From an uncultured Desulfuromusa sp. (GTDB taxonomy: Bacteria > Desulfobacterota > Desulfuromonadia > Desulfuromonadales > Geopsychrobacteraceae): a DNA stretch of 64,000 nt. The stretch spans positions 1,420,001 through 1,484,000 of the forward strand of contig NZ_OY776574.1 in NCBI RefSeq assembly GCF_963675815.1. The letters run 5' to 3'. The translations under genes were made by a program, and so were the position numbers. Shown here one piece after another: positions 24,114-31,355 of the stretch. Under the pieces are notes generated by a model. It did not search any database. It was not told the origin of the DNA and worked only from the letters and a program-made list of their open reading frames with translations. Position 1 is the stretch's first letter. Every line of letters starts with the position of its first letter.

Positions 24114-24166
24114 GCAAAAAAATAAAGGCTCGGAGATCGAGGAGGGGGGGGTACGATCCCCGAGCC
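24114..24166 (-). terminator. Intrinsic terminator on the minus strand
   Basis: Arms GGCTCGGAGATCG and CGATCCCCGAGCC form a 13-base stem with one mismatch around a G-rich (plus strand) 14-base loop. On the minus strand it is followed by TTTATTTTTTT. It would end transcripts coming from 24208-24369 and upstream genes. Confidence 0.75.
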
Positions 24167-24207
24167 AAATGCCCTACCCGGAGCAGATGATCGGGTAGAG
24201 CCATCAA

Positions 24208-24369
24208 TCATGACTTCTGATGCCGGTTAGCCTTACGCGCAAACGCCTCAGCCCTGCGCAAACTGTCCCGACGGGGTACTTGAAACGACTCCACATGGCT
24301 AAAACCAAGCAACCGTAAAATCTCCCGCTGATTCTTCTCGATCTGTTCCAGACGCTGCTCAATTGACAT
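24208..24369 (-). CDS. Small coiled-coil phage protein
   Basis: A 53-residue protein, MSIEQRLEQIEKNQREILRL then a basic C-terminus (RRDSLRRAEAFARKANRHQ). The start has GGAGG eight bases upstream. The pattern of a short coiled coil with a basic tail suggests a nucleic-acid-binding accessory factor, without further support. Confidence 0.6.
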   Translation of the reverse strand: MSIEQRLEQIEKNQREILRLLGFSHVESFQVPRRDSLRRAEAFARKANRHQKS

Positions 24370-24452
24370 CACACCGCCTCCATAAATTCGCACCGAAATG
24401 CCCTGAATTTTCTGATAGACTCTCGCGTTTTCTCCCGATAATACCTATTCAT
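24369..24452 (-). CDS. Very short possible gene
   Basis: A 27-codon frame MNRYYREKTRESIRKFRAF, very basic, with GGAG before the ATG and its stop overlapping the next start (GTGTGATG). A 40-codon version from 24491 is also open. Evidence is limited to the coupled position and ribosome site. Confidence 0.3.
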   Translation of the reverse strand: MNRYYREKTRESIRKFRAFRCEFMEAV

Positions 24453-24565
24453 CCGCGCATCTCCACCAGCTCTGTAGAGAGACCAATCCATCCCTATAGC
24501 GAGCAGCAAAAGCCGATGATTCAGACAGATATCTTTTCTGTCACAAACTGCCGGAAAAAAGAGCT

Positions 24566-24805
24566 TCACACCGCCTCCTGAACAACTAACTCCGGATGCC
24601 GACACCCTGGACGATGGATCGGCTCATCTGGATTTGCGCTTGAAGTCGTCTTCCCGCACAACGCACAAGTAAAGAAAAACGGGTTCGATACACTATCAAT
24701 CGGCCCCTCTCTCTCGATCCACGTCGTCCCCAAAGGGCCAGATCCAATAATGATCCGGCCAGGTTTTGGTTGAAAACCAGCAAACAAATTCAACTGACTA
24801 AGCAT
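24566..24805 (-). CDS. Small phage protein with CxxC and HxxxC knuckle
   Basis: About 79 residues: MLSQLNLFAGFQPKPGRIII, then TCALCGKTTSSANPDEPIHR, PGCRHPEL. The CxxC plus H/C spacing suggests a zinc knuckle. Its start lies within the decayed helicase tail. Function unknown. Confidence 0.5.
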   Translation of the reverse strand: MLSQLNLFAGFQPKPGRIIIGSGPLGTTWIEREGPIDSVSNPFFFTCALCGKTTSSANPDEPIHRPGCRHPELVVQEAV

Positions 24806-25245
24806 CAAAACCACCCCGTTCGATCAAACGCTCAAGACCAACGTTGGACCAAGCAGTAATCCCCTCAACCTCAGCAAGCAGCAAACCAAATCTTAAACCA
24901 AGAGACCCAGCCAGAAGGACTGGGAATATCATTAAAAAAGGCAGCACGCTTATCCCGCAACTCTGCCCGATAAGATGGGCAGGACAGATCGTTTAAACCA
25001 TGGTAAGAAACCAGCTCAGCGCCAACAACATCCCTCAGTATGCTCTGAATAATTGACTTACCGCTGCATGCAGGACCAACAATAACCAAGGCCTTGTGGA
25101 ACTCATTACTGCAATGAAAACAATAACCGAAAAACTCTTGCAGACGATCGATTGACCACTGATCGATAACAACCTGTTTCAAAAACGCTTCCCACTTAGG
25201 ACAATCACTCACGACAAGCCTCCATTTTTTCAAACTTCCCTTCAT
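24798..25245 (-). pseudogene. Second D5-type helicase, truncated and frameshifted
   Basis: The frame from 25245 reads SDCPKWEAFLKQV, GYCF, then a Walker A (VIVGPACSGKSIIQSIL) and AELRDKRAAFFNDI, which follow the order of a P4/D5 helicase ATPase. It stops after PSGWVSWFKIWFAAC, but another frame continues with GLLLAEVEGITAWSNVGLER to 24798, as at helicase ends. Most of the ATPase core between is missing. It is a relic of a second replication gene, distinct from the intact one at 20357-21934. Confidence 0.6.
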
Positions 25246-25622
25246 GCCGCCCCTCTGGCATACTGGCTGAACACAGCTCACAACCAACAAAACCAGAGAG
25301 AGGCACACCCATGACCAAAGCTGAAATATTCATCCAAACCATTTCCGAAGTTTCCGGCCGCTCAAAAGACGAAATATCAAAGATGCTTGAACCCATTCGT
25401 CAAGCAGCGCCAGGCGGCTGGGATAAAGAAGTCCCCGCAGCCGAAGCCGAAAAACTACTCAACTCTTTTCGTGCTGAAGCCCCCGGCATTCTTGCGTGGC
25501 TTGTTCGCGGCGGCATGGAGTTTCGCCAAGAGCAAGACGCTGCCCGAAAGAACGGGAAAATTCACTAACCGCAGCTTCTGATCCATGTACCTCAATTAAA
25601 AACGCTTCCCACTTTGGGCAAT
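25181..25622. repeat. Imperfect 25-base direct repeats flanking a + strand gene
   Basis: The sequence beginning AAAAACGCTTCCCACTT occurs at 25181-25205 and again at 25598-25622, differing at few positions. On the minus strand both code for (N/D)CPKWEAFL, the start of a D5-helicase-like frame. The copy at 25629 begins MANCPKWEAFLIEVHGSEAA with a GGAGG site and then loses similarity. The block between them, including the gene at 25311, looks like an insertion or a local duplication. Confidence 0.6.
25311..25568 (+). CDS. Small phage protein with APGILAWLVRG motif, opposite strand
   Basis: An 85-residue frame on the strand opposite to its neighbours, with GAGAGAGG before the ATG. The first half (KAEIFIQTISEVSGRSKDEI) is a small helical domain. 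The second half, LLNSFRAEAPGILAWLVRGG, repeats the C-terminal signature of D5 helicases. It may be a small regulator derived from a helicase, or a by-product of rearrangement. Confidence 0.5.
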   Translation: MTKAEIFIQTISEVSGRSKDEISKMLEPIRQAAPGGWDKEVPAAEAEKLLNSFRAEAPGILAWLVRGGMEFRQEQDAARKNGKIH

Positions 25623-25628
25623 TAGCCA

Positions 25629-25916
25629 TCACACCGCCTCCTGTCCCCATGACTCCTGGATCGCTTCCTTGTAGATTTCTTCAACCCGCGTCATAGCCGA
25701 CTTGATCAAATCTTTCGTGGGTTCAGGGACGTCCATTCCAGGCCGCATTGCAAACATCAAAAGAGCCTCCAACCCGCCATAGGCCTGCAATATGTCTCTC
25801 ATCGCCTCGAATGCCACTACTTTCTCTCGGCGGACACGCTTTAAAGCCGATCTAGCGCTGTAAATTTTCAGCTCAACAACTTTCTCAATCGCAGCAATCA
25901 ATTGCTTTTCGTCCAT
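25629..25916 (-). CDS. Hypothetical early phage protein
   Basis: A 95-residue helical protein (MDEKQLIAAIEKVVELKIYS, later GGLEALLMFAMRPGMDVPEP). It abuts the CII-like gene (stop and start share a base) and overlaps the following helicase fragment start through TGATG. No family is recognised. Confidence 0.55.
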   Translation of the reverse strand: MDEKQLIAAIEKVVELKIYSARSALKRVRREKVVAFEAMRDILQAYGGLEALLMFAMRPGMDVPEPTKDLIKSAMTRVEEIYKEAIQESWGQEAV

Positions 25917-26383
25917 CAGCCCCTCCCCTGTCCATCAACCAACCGCGCAAACGCAGCCATAGCCGCCAACGCCTCATGCAGCTCCTTACTGATCCGCCGC
26001 CGCTCGTTATTACTCAAAACATCATCTTCCAAAGCCTCAGCCGCTGCCGCAAAAGCCTCGCCAGCCTCTTTCACTGCACCGCACAACTGCTTGCTGTATT
26101 CAAGAGTGTTCACCTGGTGCTTCACAGGCGGAAGAAACAAACCACCAAAACGCTGGGACAGATAATAGATTGGAGCAAAAGCCTCACCCGACTTGCGGCC
26201 CTCATTCAGAGCCACCTCAATTGTCATCTCCAGCCGATCCAACGGGTTCAAAGCCCCACTATCAGAAAAGTCCGTCGAGGGCTCACACCACTTGCTTATC
26301 AAGCTGGTCGATCTGCCCAAGCGCTTCGCAACCTTCAGCGCATCCGTCCCGACCGTTAATCTCATTGCCTCGTGCGATTCCAT
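25916..26383 (-). CDS. CII-like phage regulatory protein
   Basis: About 155 residues. AMRLTVGTDALKVAKRLGRS followed by TSLISKWCEP forms a helix-turn-helix; LNPLDRLEMTIEVAL and AFAPIYYLSQRFGG match the second domain of phage regulatory protein CII (CP76 type). The C-terminus is a long helix. Such proteins choose between lytic and lysogenic transcription. The start at 26383 has GGTGAGGG upstream. A decayed copy lies in element B at 30359-30545. Confidence 0.75.
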   Translation of the reverse strand: MESHEAMRLTVGTDALKVAKRLGRSTSLISKWCEPSTDFSDSGALNPLDRLEMTIEVALNEGRKSGEAFAPIYYLSQRFGGLFLPPVKHQVNTLEYSKQLCGAVKEAGEAFAAAAEALEDDVLSNNERRRISKELHEALAAMAAFARLVDGQGRG

Positions 26384-26445
26384 TTCAACCCTCACCTTGT
26401 AATATCCAGCAGACAATCCATTCGCTATGCTGCCAACATGACAAA

Positions 26446-26670
26446 TCAGCTGTTCACAACCTCTTTATCCTTGACCAAAGAATCAATCGTCACACCCAGT
26501 CCATCCGCCAGGCTGACCATGGTGTTGATCCGGGGATTCAAGACTCGCCCACGTAGAATGTCCCCAATTCTCGACATCGGAACCGAGGTCTTTCTATACA
26601 GATCAACATTCCTCATGTTTTTTTCCGCCATGACGACCTTCATATTTTTTGCGATCACTGTTTCAACCAT
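26446..26670 (-). CDS. Cro-like XRE repressor
   Basis: A 74-residue helix-turn-helix protein: NMKVVMAEKNMRNVDLYRKT, SVPMSRIGDILRG, RVLNPRINTMVSLADGLGVT. It is the first gene leftwards of the divergent control region and so the likely Cro analogue, opposing the CI-like repressor at 27261. Its own upstream region holds two GCAAACG boxes. Confidence 0.8.
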   Translation of the reverse strand: MVETVIAKNMKVVMAEKNMRNVDLYRKTSVPMSRIGDILRGRVLNPRINTMVSLADGLGVTIDSLVKDKEVVNS

Positions 26671-26690
26671 CTATGCAACCCTTTCCTTTC

Positions 26691-26716
26691 CGTTTGCGTT
26701 ATCAATTTACGTTTGC
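26691..26716. promoter_or_regulatory. Paired CGTTTGC boxes between divergent genes
   Basis: CGTTTGC occurs at 26691-26697 and 26710-26716, 19 bases apart, close to two helical turns. They lie between the Cro-like gene (minus) and the gene at 26753 (plus), where an early promoter is expected. A TTGATA on the minus strand overlaps them. They are good candidates for Cro or CI operators. Confidence 0.45.
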
Positions 26717-26752
26717 TATCTTGGTCGGCAAGCTAACCGCCTGGAGGTTTCT

Positions 26753-26926
26753 ATGTCCCGCCCGGAAAAAACAATAACCGTTGGTGAACTTAAGCAACAC
26801 ATTGAAGGACTGCCCGACAATGCCGAAATATTTTTCGGTAGCGGCGATCTGACTTTTTATCGCGTCAAGACCCGTGGCGACGATCTCCACCAGATCGAGT
26901 TCAACGAACTTTACGAAGTGGAATAA
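26753..26926 (+). CDS. Small phage protein (ELKxxIEGLPDNAEI type)
   Basis: A 57-residue protein, TVGELKQHIEGLPDNAEIFF, then GDLTFYRVKTRGDD. GGAGG stands before the ATG. The helix followed by a DNAEI strand is a common short phage motif of unknown function. It is alone on the plus strand between two minus-strand genes and overlaps the next by 16 bases at the stops. Confidence 0.6.
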   Translation: MSRPEKTITVGELKQHIEGLPDNAEIFFGSGDLTFYRVKTRGDDLHQIEFNELYEVE

Positions 26927-27174
26927 CCACCAGAGTTATAATGCCTGGGAACTCTGCGTCCGCTGAACAGGTCAGCGGCAATTTTCATGGCGATCTCCAT
27001 CGATTTTGGCGCGTAACTCTCAAGAAGCTGATGACTGCCGTATTTTTCCGGGGCTAACATTGCAACACTCACAACCTCAGCATTGTCCTCCGAAATGGAG
27101 ATAACAATCCGGCAGCCATTACGGGGGTAGTCGTCAGTAAAATAGATTGGGTCGAGTGGTTTTTGTTTTTGCAT
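26911..27174 (-). CDS. Hypothetical protein of the immunity region
   Basis: An 87-residue protein (IYFTDDYPRNGCRIVISISE, then a helix SMEIAMKIAADLFSGRRVP). It starts from the divergent region shared with the CI-like gene, with AAAGG before the ATG. Function unknown. Confidence 0.6.
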   Translation of the reverse strand: MQKQKPLDPIYFTDDYPRNGCRIVISISEDNAEVVSVAMLAPEKYGSHQLLESYAPKSMEIAMKIAADLFSGRRVPRHYNSGGYSTS

Positions 27175-27214
27175 AACCTTTACCCTGTGTGTGTTTTTGT
27201 TAGCTGATGTAGTA

Positions 27215-27245
27215 ACGTTTATATGACAAAAGTCAACATGTCAAC
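27215..27245. promoter_or_regulatory. Divergent promoter/operator of the CI-like repressor
   Basis: TGACAAAAGTCA at 27224-27235 is a palindrome with four-base arms and lies between the divergent genes 26911-27174 and 27261-27761. TGTCAAC follows as a possible half-site. On the minus strand TTGACT overlaps it as a -35. It is the natural place for repressor binding. Confidence 0.4.
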
Positions 27246-27260
27246 AAAAAAAGATGACTT

Positions 27261-27761
27261 ATGGCAACAATAGATAAAATAGTTCAAAGGATGGTTGTGG
27301 CTTGTGGCGTCAAAAACCCTGCACAAATGTGTGATTTTATTGGGATTGACAGAAGCTCTGTAAGCAAATGGAAAACAAGAAAAAATGTGCCGAATGGCAG
27401 CATCTTGAAAGTATCTGAGAAAACAGGTGCCTCAATTGAATGGATAAAAACCGGCCAAGGTAAAAAAATATCAGATACTGTCCGCAGAGGTGTCGAGTAT
27501 ATAAAGCTTTCCCCGGAGGAAGCCACTGAGGCTGACAAAGAATTATTGCGCCTCTCCGGAGCAACTGCAGCCCTTGATTTGCTGAAAGAATCAGTGATTG
27601 ATGTTGTGACCAGCTTAAGGGAAAAAGGTCAGATAAATGATTGGCCAGCCTCAAGAATTGCTGAGATGGTAGCAATTGTTTACCAAGGAAATTGGGAGGA
27701 TAAAGAAAAGAAAGCCAAGACTGCAATGGCGGGTAAGGCCAGAAAGACTGAAAACAGTTAG
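27261..27761 (+). CDS. CI-like prophage repressor
   Basis: A 166-residue protein of the phage CI repressor helix-turn-helix type: VACGVKNPAQMCDFIGIDRS, SVSKWKTRKNVPNGSILKVS, GASIEWIKTGQG. The C-terminal half is helical and lacks the Ser/Lys LexA-type protease, so induction may differ from lambda. It stands at the start of the rightward lysogeny operon (27261-29052). No start ambiguity; the ATG follows a purine run. Confidence 0.8.
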   Translation: MATIDKIVQRMVVACGVKNPAQMCDFIGIDRSSVSKWKTRKNVPNGSILKVSEKTGASIEWIKTGQGKKISDTVRRGVEYIKLSPEEATEADKELLRLSGATAALDLLKESVIDVVTSLREKGQINDWPASRIAEMVAIVYQGNWEDKEKKAKTAMAGKARKTENS

Positions 27762-27794
27762 GATCAAGTTTGTACCATATTTAGGAGGGAAGCA

Positions 27795-28316
27795 GTGCCA
27801 ACAGATATCAACACCACAAAAACCAGAATGCAACGGCTGCTAGAGGACGTTATTCCCCAAAAAGAACCACAGAAGCCAAGCACAATAAACAAAACCATCC
27901 CCACATTACTCATCATCTTCCTGATCGGCACCATGCTGCCAATCCAGGTCATGACAACCTTTTTTTCATTGAGCTTCGCCACCATCGCTTTGTTGTCATT
28001 GACACTATCCTGGACCAATCGGACAAAAATAGCCAAACGCACGACCACACTCATACTCGCCCTGACTGCCGTCTCTGTCATGTCAGGGTGCAGTCCGGCT
28101 TTTACGTTCCAGCAACCAGCGGAAATGATCAATTTCGCCCACGAACACGATTTGGAATATCACAGTATGCGCAAGATCGGGATGTTTGGCCTTGAAGACG
28201 CCACCATTTCAGCATGTCAGGCTGAAAGTAATATCAAAACCATTCTAGCCACACAAATCGACAAAGGCCACGGCCTGATCAGCATCACCATCATTACAAT
28301 TGCCGGCAAGGCATAG
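27795..28316 (+). CDS. Membrane/lipoprotein-like lysogeny protein, copy in prophage A
   Basis: A 173-residue protein. Hydrophobic segments at about 36-54 and 57-72 are followed by a third ending in SVMSGCSPAF, a lipobox-like site in an unusual internal position. The C-terminal domain (YHSMRKIGMFGLEDATISAC, later THIDKGHGLISITI-like) has no firm family; it weakly recalls TRL-like lipoproteins. Nearly the same gene occurs in element B (32478-32990). Location after the repressor suggests expression in the lysogen, as for superinfection exclusion proteins; this is inference. Confidence 0.7.
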   Translation: MPTDINTTKTRMQRLLEDVIPQKEPQKPSTINKTIPTLLIIFLIGTMLPIQVMTTFFSLSFATIALLSLTLSWTNRTKIAKRTTTLILALTAVSVMSGCSPAFTFQQPAEMINFAHEHDLEYHSMRKIGMFGLEDATISACQAESNIKTILATQIDKGHGLISITIITIAGKA

Positions 28317-28335
28317 GCCGGAAGAGGAGGGAAAG

Positions 28336-29052
28336 ATGAACGCCACGAGTAAAAAAATCAGCATACTTTTTTTTACCATTCTAACATTTTGTACGACTGC
28401 CTACAGTGCACCATTACTTTTAGGTAATTATTCCTTTTCGATTCATTCCGCCGGGAGTAATTCAACCCCATGGCCAACAGTGCCATTTCACATGGAGCTG
28501 ACCAACGAGGTGCCTCTGCTCTTTAGCTTCAGTCTCGACCAAAACAATCCAACCAACCCTTTTGGCTTTTTCGAATATCAACTCGCAACACTTGTTTTTC
28601 ATAATGAGACAGGAATCGCCAAAATTTTTGATAACGACAATGATCAAAACTTCACAGGCATTGTTGATCTATTAACAAATGAAACCCAAAATAATATTTA
28701 TTTACAATCCCACACCATAGACATAAATGGAAATATTGCTGGAGGTTTTGGAACAACAAAAAGCGATTTTTCCCCAGAGACTTCTCTTTTGAGCGGACAG
28801 ACTGATTTTTCTAACTACGACATCAGCAGTATCGCATTGCAAATAGATAGGATTGAAAATGATTACTACAAATTAGTAAGTGATGCTACAGGTGAAAACC
28901 TTGGTTATCATACTGAATTTGGGTTTGACATCGAATGGAATATTTATGGTGAAGAGATTCCCTCACCAGTCCCTGAACCATCAACACTCATTCTGTTTGC
29001 AATTGGGTTTGGATCTGTAGCTCTTTTCTGTCGATACAAAAGACACCAATAA
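28336..29052 (+). CDS. PEP-CTERM secreted protein carried by the prophage
   Basis: A 238-residue protein with a signal peptide (residues 1-23), a beta-rich body and the C-terminal sorting signal PVPEPSTLILFAIGFGSVAL followed by a basic tail (FCRYKRHQ). The PEP motif, one helix and arginine/lysine cluster are diagnostic for exosortase substrates, which are cut and delivered to the outer surface in bacteria making exopolysaccharide. GAGGAGGG precedes the ATG. No exosortase is in the window, so the host must supply it. A prophage-borne member could change the cell surface of the lysogen. Confidence 0.85.
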   Translation: MNATSKKISILFFTILTFCTTAYSAPLLLGNYSFSIHSAGSNSTPWPTVPFHMELTNEVPLLFSFSLDQNNPTNPFGFFEYQLATLVFHNETGIAKIFDNDNDQNFTGIVDLLTNETQNNIYLQSHTIDINGNIAGGFGTTKSDFSPETSLLSGQTDFSNYDISSIALQIDRIENDYYKLVSDATGENLGYHTEFGFDIEWNIYGEEIPSPVPEPSTLILFAIGFGSVALFCRYKRHQ

Positions 29053-29121
29053 CCAGTTGCCCAACCGGAACACCCGAGCCACCGCCCCTTCCAGGCAACG
29101 GTGATCTGGTTGGGCTGTTAA
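29053..29121 (+). terminator. Conserved hairpin before the integrase (copy A)
   Basis: GCCCAACC (29059-29066) pairs with GGTTGGGC (29108-29115). The 41 bases between are GC-rich (CCGAGCCACCGCCCC). A near-identical sequence stands at 33929-33996 in element B. A short TGTTAAAAAA follows. It may end the lysogeny transcript or act as a structured RNA; conservation between the two elements shows it matters. Confidence 0.55.
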
Positions 29122-29132
29122 AAAAGACGACT

Positions 29133-30230
29133 ATGGCCATCAGGAAACACCCGACAAAAGGCCCCGGCTGGTGGCAGATCCACATCAGCAATGGCCGTAA
29201 AAAGAAACAGGACACTTACACCTACGAAGGAAGCGAAGCTGAAGCACTGGCGTTTGAATCTGAGCTGCGCGGCATCCCAACAGAAGCCAGCGATCAGCGC
29301 CTCCTTGATGTGATCGGGAGGTTTTTGGACTGGTACCATGTCAACAGAGCAGCACGATCAGTCAAAGACTGCGAAGCAACCCTGCCGCGTATTATCGCCA
29401 GAATCGGCAACAAACACCTCAGCCTGTTACGTCAAGCTGACTATAATCTCTATAAACAAAAACGGCAGGACGATGGTGTCAGCAAAAGAACCGTCAACAT
29501 TGAACTCACCTATCTGCGCGCCCTGCTGCGATTTGCGGAAGATGAGCTCAAGATCCCCGTTGGTGAATATCCCAAGCTCTACACCAAAAAGCAGACCGCG
29601 CCACCGGCAAAAACACCACTCACACCATACGAAACCGCCCAGCTCCTGGAACAACTCCATGGAGACAAAAAAACTATTGCCATGCTCTATTCATGGTGCT
29701 GTTTACGCCGCAATGAAGCCCTCACACTCAAACGTGAGAACATTGATCTCAGCTCCGGATTGATCCATATCGTAGCAGGAAAGGGCGGGAAAAACAGAGT
29801 TGTTCCCATTGTCGGAGACGAACTAAAGCAGCGCCTGGCATCCGACTGCAAAGGCAAGAAAAATACAGACTATCTGTTTATTAATAAACAGACGGGAAAA
29901 CCCTACCTGAACATAAAAAATTCCATCAAAGCTGCTGCCACCAGAGCCGAAATAACAAAACCAATTTGGAATCACTTGCTACGCCACTCCGGAGCAACTG
30001 CAGCCTTGCTAGCCGGTATGGACTTGCGCACCCTGCAGGAATTTCTCGGTCATAGTGACATCAGAATGACAGAAATCTATACCCACATGAGCGCAGATAT
30101 GCTAAAAACTGGGGCTGAAAAACTGGATGCCCTGCATAAAGCCGCCAAACAACAGGTGTCTGAAATGTCTGAACGAACAAAAAGCAATAAAGCAAAAGTA
30201 ATTCAAATAAATAGGAAGCCCCCGTCCTAA
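29133..30230 (+). CDS. Tyrosine-recombinase integrase of prophage A
   Basis: A 365-residue integrase. The N-terminal arm-binding part (RKHPTKGPGWWQIHISNGRK) is followed by a SAM-like core-binding domain and a catalytic domain with CLRRNEAL, HLLRHSGATAAL, LGHSDIRMTEIYTH supplying R, H-x-x-R, H and Y. It integrates at the 3' half of tRNA-Pro. The stop codon TAA (30228-30230) is immediately followed by the tRNA anticodon loop, so the gene end forms the attP boundary. Confidence 0.93.
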   Translation: MAIRKHPTKGPGWWQIHISNGRKKKQDTYTYEGSEAEALAFESELRGIPTEASDQRLLDVIGRFLDWYHVNRAARSVKDCEATLPRIIARIGNKHLSLLRQADYNLYKQKRQDDGVSKRTVNIELTYLRALLRFAEDELKIPVGEYPKLYTKKQTAPPAKTPLTPYETAQLLEQLHGDKKTIAMLYSWCCLRRNEALTLKRENIDLSSGLIHIVAGKGGKNRVVPIVGDELKQRLASDCKGKKNTDYLFINKQTGKPYLNIKNSIKAAATRAEITKPIWNHLLRHSGATAALLAGMDLRTLQEFLGHSDIRMTEIYTHMSADMLKTGAEKLDALHKAAKQQVSEMSERTKSNKAKVIQINRKPPS

Positions 30231-30275
<45 letters not shown>

Positions 30276-30282
30276 TTTTTCA

Positions 30283-30315
30283 AGCACTTAGAGGTTTTCG
30301 CTGAGTGCTTTTTTT
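30283..30315 (+). terminator. Terminator after the middle att site
   Basis: AGCACTTAG (30283-30291) and CTGAGTGCT (30301-30309) form a nine-base stem followed by TTTTTTT. A sequence-related terminator stands after the right-hand att (36490). Because this copy belongs to the left end of element B, the element appears to bring a replacement terminator for the tRNA gene. Confidence 0.8.
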
Positions 30316-30358
30316 GTGATTATTTCAGACAGTTTCAGCAGTTACGTTTTGTCCATAG

Positions 30359-30545
30359 GCGCCACCGCTTCATGCAACTCCTTACTGACACGCCGCCGCT
30401 CATTGTTACTCATAGCATCATCTTCCAAAGCCTCACAAGTCTCTTTCACCGCACCGCTGCTTGTTGTATTCAAGAGTGTTCACCTAGTGTTTCACAGATG
30501 GAGGAAACAGACCACCAAAATGAATAGATTGGAGCAAAAGCACCA
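30359..30545 (-). pseudogene. Relic of a CII-like gene in element B
   Basis: The DNA closely follows 25950-26190 of prophage A (CTTCATGCAACTCCTTACTG, then AAGAGTGTTCACCT and AGATTGGAGCAAAAGC), with several internal deletions that break the frame. It is all that is left of the regulatory gene on the lytic side of element B. Confidence 0.75.
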
Positions 30546-30575
30546 TCCCTTTTAGTCCATCGTTCTCAATGAGAC

Positions 30576-30674
30576 TCAACGTATACCAACGGCATCAGCA
30601 ACTTCCTGTAATGTTTTTCCCTTTTCTTTCCGGGAGGCCTCTATCTTTTCGCCGATTGTCATTTTTGTCTCCAT
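30576..30674 (-). pseudogene. Truncated XRE regulator in element B
   Basis: A 32-residue frame METKMTIGEKIEASRKEKGK continues TLQEVADAVGIR and stops in the middle of a helix-turn-helix. It occupies the place of a Cro-like gene, divergent from the repressor at 30829. The rest of the domain is absent. Confidence 0.55.
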
Positions 30675-30684
30675 TCCGTGTTTG

Positions 30685-30824
30685 ATGGAATATATAATCC
30701 ATAAATCATGGACCGTCAATATAAAAGTTTGCTTGCGATGTGCTTAAGCATGAAAAGCCGTCGGAATTGTTAAGAAAAGCGGCTATTTTTTTTCTTTGTC
30801 CTATTTTTATGGAATAGGTTGACA
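30685..30824. promoter_or_regulatory. Divergent control region of element B with two palindromes
   Basis: ATGGA-8-TCCAT at 30685-30702 stands before the truncated XRE gene. CCTATT-7-AATAGG at 30800-30818 stands directly before TTGACA (30819-30824) of the rightward promoter. Both are plausible operators of the 30829 repressor. The two palindromes are not alike, so they may bind different proteins. Confidence 0.45.
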
Positions 30825-30828
30825 ATTC

Positions 30829-31329
30829 GTGGAAAAAATAGAAAATTCTTGCATGCAAACAAATAAAAAAAGTATCGGGATACGCATCAAAAAAGTGCGG
30901 ACAGACATTGGAGTGAATCAAACAGAGTTCGGCATGCAAATTGGCGGACTCAAAAAAAGTGCCGTCTCCGCATACGAACAGGGCGATAATTTTCCACCGC
31001 CAGATACCATGATAAAAATCGCCGAGGCGGGAAATGTGACTCTTGATTGGCTTTTAACCGGCAAAGAACTACACGATCCCGAACAGAATCCTGAATATAG
31101 GCGCAAAGTTGAAGCCGTCAACCAGATTGTCGCTGAACGTACTGCCGACCTGAAACTGATGCAGCAGGTTATCGAAGCCGTTGAAGAGCACTTACAAAAC
31201 AACCAGCTCACCATGCCACCAGCCAAAATCGCAGAGCTGATCACTGTGCTGTATGAAGAAACTTTAGAATCCAACAATCAACAGGTCAACAAGGGGACCG
31301 TTTCAAGGATGATAAAATTGGCCACATAG
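30829..31329 (+). CDS. XRE-family repressor of element B
   Basis: A 166-residue protein with a clear N-terminal helix-turn-helix: IGIRIKKVRTDIGVNQTEFG, GLKKSAVSAYEQGDNFPPPD, NVTLDWLLTG. The C-terminal half is helical (LMQQVIEAVEEHLQNNQLTM). It has the same length and two-part design as A's CI-like protein but differs in sequence, so immunity groups differ. The frame opens with GTG; an ATG at 30853 is an alternative that lies right after a promoter-like TTGACA. Confidence 0.8.
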   Translation: MEKIENSCMQTNKKSIGIRIKKVRTDIGVNQTEFGMQIGGLKKSAVSAYEQGDNFPPPDTMIKIAEAGNVTLDWLLTGKELHDPEQNPEYRRKVEAVNQIVAERTADLKLMQQVIEAVEEHLQNNQLTMPPAKIAELITVLYEETLESNNQQVNKGTVSRMIKLAT

Positions 31330-31355
31330 AAAAAGTTTATAACCAGGAGGGAACC

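Noticed and set aside
24114..24166. The G-rich hairpin as an operator or G-quadruplex
   Set aside because: The stem plus T-run on the minus strand is enough to explain it as a terminator; one G-run does not make a quadruplex.
28300..28335. Twelve-codon extension of the PEP-CTERM gene
   Set aside because: It overlaps the previous gene; the ATG at 28336 has GAGGAGGG and begins a proper signal peptide.
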